From Chionis minor (Eukaryota > Chordata > Aves > Charadriiformes > Chionididae): a DNA stretch of 64,000 nucleotides. Location of the stretch: assembly GCA_013398295.1 (NCBI GenBank), contig VZSF01003595.1, forward strand, positions 124,001 to 188,000, read 5' to 3'. This document shows, one piece after another, positions 61,896 to 64,000 of this stretch (positions within the stretch are counted from its first letter, which is position 1; each line of letters begins with the position of its first letter). The position numbers were made by a program, and so were the translations under genes. The notes below the pieces were generated by a model. It ran no database searches and was not told the origin of the DNA. It saw only the letters and a list, made by a program, of their open reading frames with translations.

Positions 61896-64000
61896 AGAGT
61901 ACTGCTGCCTCCAGAGATATTGTAGGAGATTTCCAGGGCACTGAGGTGCCTGAATCCTTAAGAAGAGGTGCCACAACAAAATGCAAACAAGGATGCTGCC
62001 ATGGTGTCTCCCCAAGCTCCCACAGGTGCAGTGACTCTATAAGACCTACCTTGATTGTGATGAAAATCTCATGCTGGGGCACTGCAGAGTTCTAGTGTTA
62101 CCCTTCAACTTCTCTATTCTCCTTAAAAGAAGGTGTCAAGTTTCTGGAAATTACTTTCTTCCTCTGTCTCCCAAAACAGAATCCCAGCAGCATCACAGGA
62201 GTCTGCAAAGAGGCTGAAGAAAGCAGATCTCAACATGGAAACTGGCAAAAAAAGAGTGTCATTCTGCACTTCTCTGCTCTCAGTGAGCTGAATCCTCTCA
62301 AAGCATCCAATGACCTATGGCCATTGTGGATGGAGAGGAGTCCCTCTTCACTTAGCCCCAGCTAAGCCCATCTCTCTGCTGGGGCAGTGGAGGTTCTCCT
62401 CATTCCCAGACATAGGCCAGATACATCCTTTAGGGCTACAAGAGTAAGTGGTTCCAGTTCCTGATGTTCAGCTCTGCCAGTAACACACAGTAACCATTGC
62501 CTGAATTCTCCCTGACAAACACCAGACACAGTCATAACCTGAAATTCCTATTCTCATATTGTTGACCAAAAATCAAACCCCACCCCTATTTATAAACAGA
62601 GCAGGAGAACTTGTATGTACAAATGTGGCAGAAACTGGGTCTTGATCAGCAATGAGCATGTTTGCAAATGGTCTGCAGGGTGAAAATGGGTGACCAAAAG
62701 TAATCTGAAGGAGGAGTTAGTTTCTGAACACTAGCTTGACTAGTAGGAGAGCAGCAGATTTTGAAGTAATTGCTCCCTTCTTGAAAAGCACTTACAGCAG
62801 CAGAAAGTGTTAATACCTGGTCACCAGCCACCCTCCATTATTTAAGCTGCTAGCAGGTAAAAGAACTGCCAACGTGCATGGAAAAAGACATCCATCTATT
62901 TCCCATCTGTCATGTTTTCTCAAATCCATTCCACATAAGTCTAGAATACACACAAGACAAAGTATATACCATTGGCCTCAATTCCTCTTCAAAAATATAC
63001 AACATGACCAAAGACAAACCACAATCCCACAAATAAGCATACATTTCAGGACAGATGCACTATACAACTATACTTTCCTTTACTGCTAAAAAGAAATAGT
63101 TTCATCAGTTTTGTACTCCTGTGTTTAGTGATTGCTAACTGGGTTTCACTCCAAGATTCTCATCACCTTTAATGGCTGCTGACCCTAAAGCAAAACAACC
63201 AAGAGTGGATTGGATCCAAACTTACTGGACTGTTGACCAGTAGCATCCAGTCTACAGACTATGACGTCTGTAGATTTTAGCCCTCTAAGTGCCACTTGGT
63301 CATGCAGATTGGAGACAGCAGTGGAATCTGACATCTCTCTTCAATGACCACTGTCTCCCTCCAACCACTGCTAACCCAGGCCTTGGGTAGTAGAGGGGGG
63401 ATGTCTTTCTTCCTCAGCAATTGAACCTAATAGCTTAAGATGATGAGTTGCCAGCTTTAAATTCTGTGAGTTACTAGGTACAGGTAGAGACTTTAACAAA
63501 ACATGCCATCAGGAAAGTGCTTGTTCATTGGCAGAGAAAATATTTAGGTGAAAATCAGCATATTGAAATGTAGGTGGAAAACAAATTACCTTCATTTTGA
63601 TCAGCTGCAAACAGAAATGATCCATTTTGGTTTGAAGTAACTAACTCAACAGTTAAAAAACAAAGTGAAAACAAAAATTTAAATGGAAATGAGTCGAGGC
63701 TTTTACTTGAACCAAGATGCCTCTTAAATGTCTTGGCATGAACAATGAATTTCCCAAATCACTTTACACTGTTTATTTCTAAATAGCGGATGTCTGGTTT
63801 GCTCAAAGTGTGTGTGTAAAGTATTTGCCTCGCTTGTCTGCCCCAGCGTCACAATCATAGCACAGACTACAAGAACTCCTGGTACAGGGAGAAAACACAG
63901 CAGACAAACAAAGGGCAGGATAGAGTGGAGATAATGTTTGGAACTGCTTTTCCAGTAATATAGACTAGGGTTCTTCTCCATAGTAATCTTTCAGAGTCTA
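61896..64000. other. Non-coding DNA to window end
   Basis: No gene or repeat recognised. A minus-strand ATG frame of 85 codons (63724-63981) carries a hydrophobic stretch near residues 18-47 and starts 20 bases from the window edge. No splice signals are convincing, and upstream context is outside the window. Confidence 0.45.

Overview
The window looks like vertebrate nuclear DNA, most probably from a bird or another sauropsid. The main evidence is retrotransposon content. A 5'-truncated CR1 LINE at 20828-21093 ends in the typical CR1 3' terminus, two copies of an ATTCTATG-type octamer. Two much older CR1 copies lie at 9690-10175 and 49477-49920. Several heavily decayed MIR-type SINE fragments and two copies of a palindromic MITE-like repeat that I recall from reptile and bird genomes add to this. 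There is no operon-like arrangement of reading frames, and the reading frames are short, overlapping and mutually antisense, as expected by chance in non-coding DNA.

I could not recognise a protein-coding gene, tRNA, rRNA, known microRNA, CRISPR array or endogenous retrovirus. I also saw no CpG-island-like promoter. The simplest reading is intergenic or deep intronic sequence. Many reading frames begin at GTG or TTG rather than ATG, which weakens them further as eukaryotic genes.

Layout: 1-9.0 kb is apparently unique sequence with a few microsatellites and one unresolved base (N) at 7440. 9.09-10.18 kb is a repeat cluster: a MIR-like SINE, an oppositely oriented MIR-like fragment, then an old CR1. 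12.0-12.1 kb holds a MITE-like repeat, followed at 12.73-12.78 kb by two close palindromes. 12.8-20.8 kb has little beyond simple repeats and an imperfect tandem duplication. 20.83-21.09 kb is the youngest CR1. 21.1-33.3 kb is almost featureless. 33.3-39.1 kb contains MIR-like fragments, an AT-rich tract and a second MITE-like copy. 39.9-46.2 kb carries the two best exon-like intervals (39930-40035 and 46048-46187), a 25-bp near-perfect palindrome at 42286 and another MIR-like fragment. 49.45-49.92 kb is a 13-bp-arm hairpin abutting the third CR1. 52.58-52.61 kb has a CTCF-like motif overlapping a palindrome. The rest contains a MIR-like fragment near 60.7 kb and simple repeats.

No set of genes can be described as working together, and I see no convincing undescribed system. 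The leads most worth checking are the two exon-like intervals, the CTCF-like composite site, and the perfect inverted repeats. Repeat names rest on recalled consensus sequences, not on a database search.
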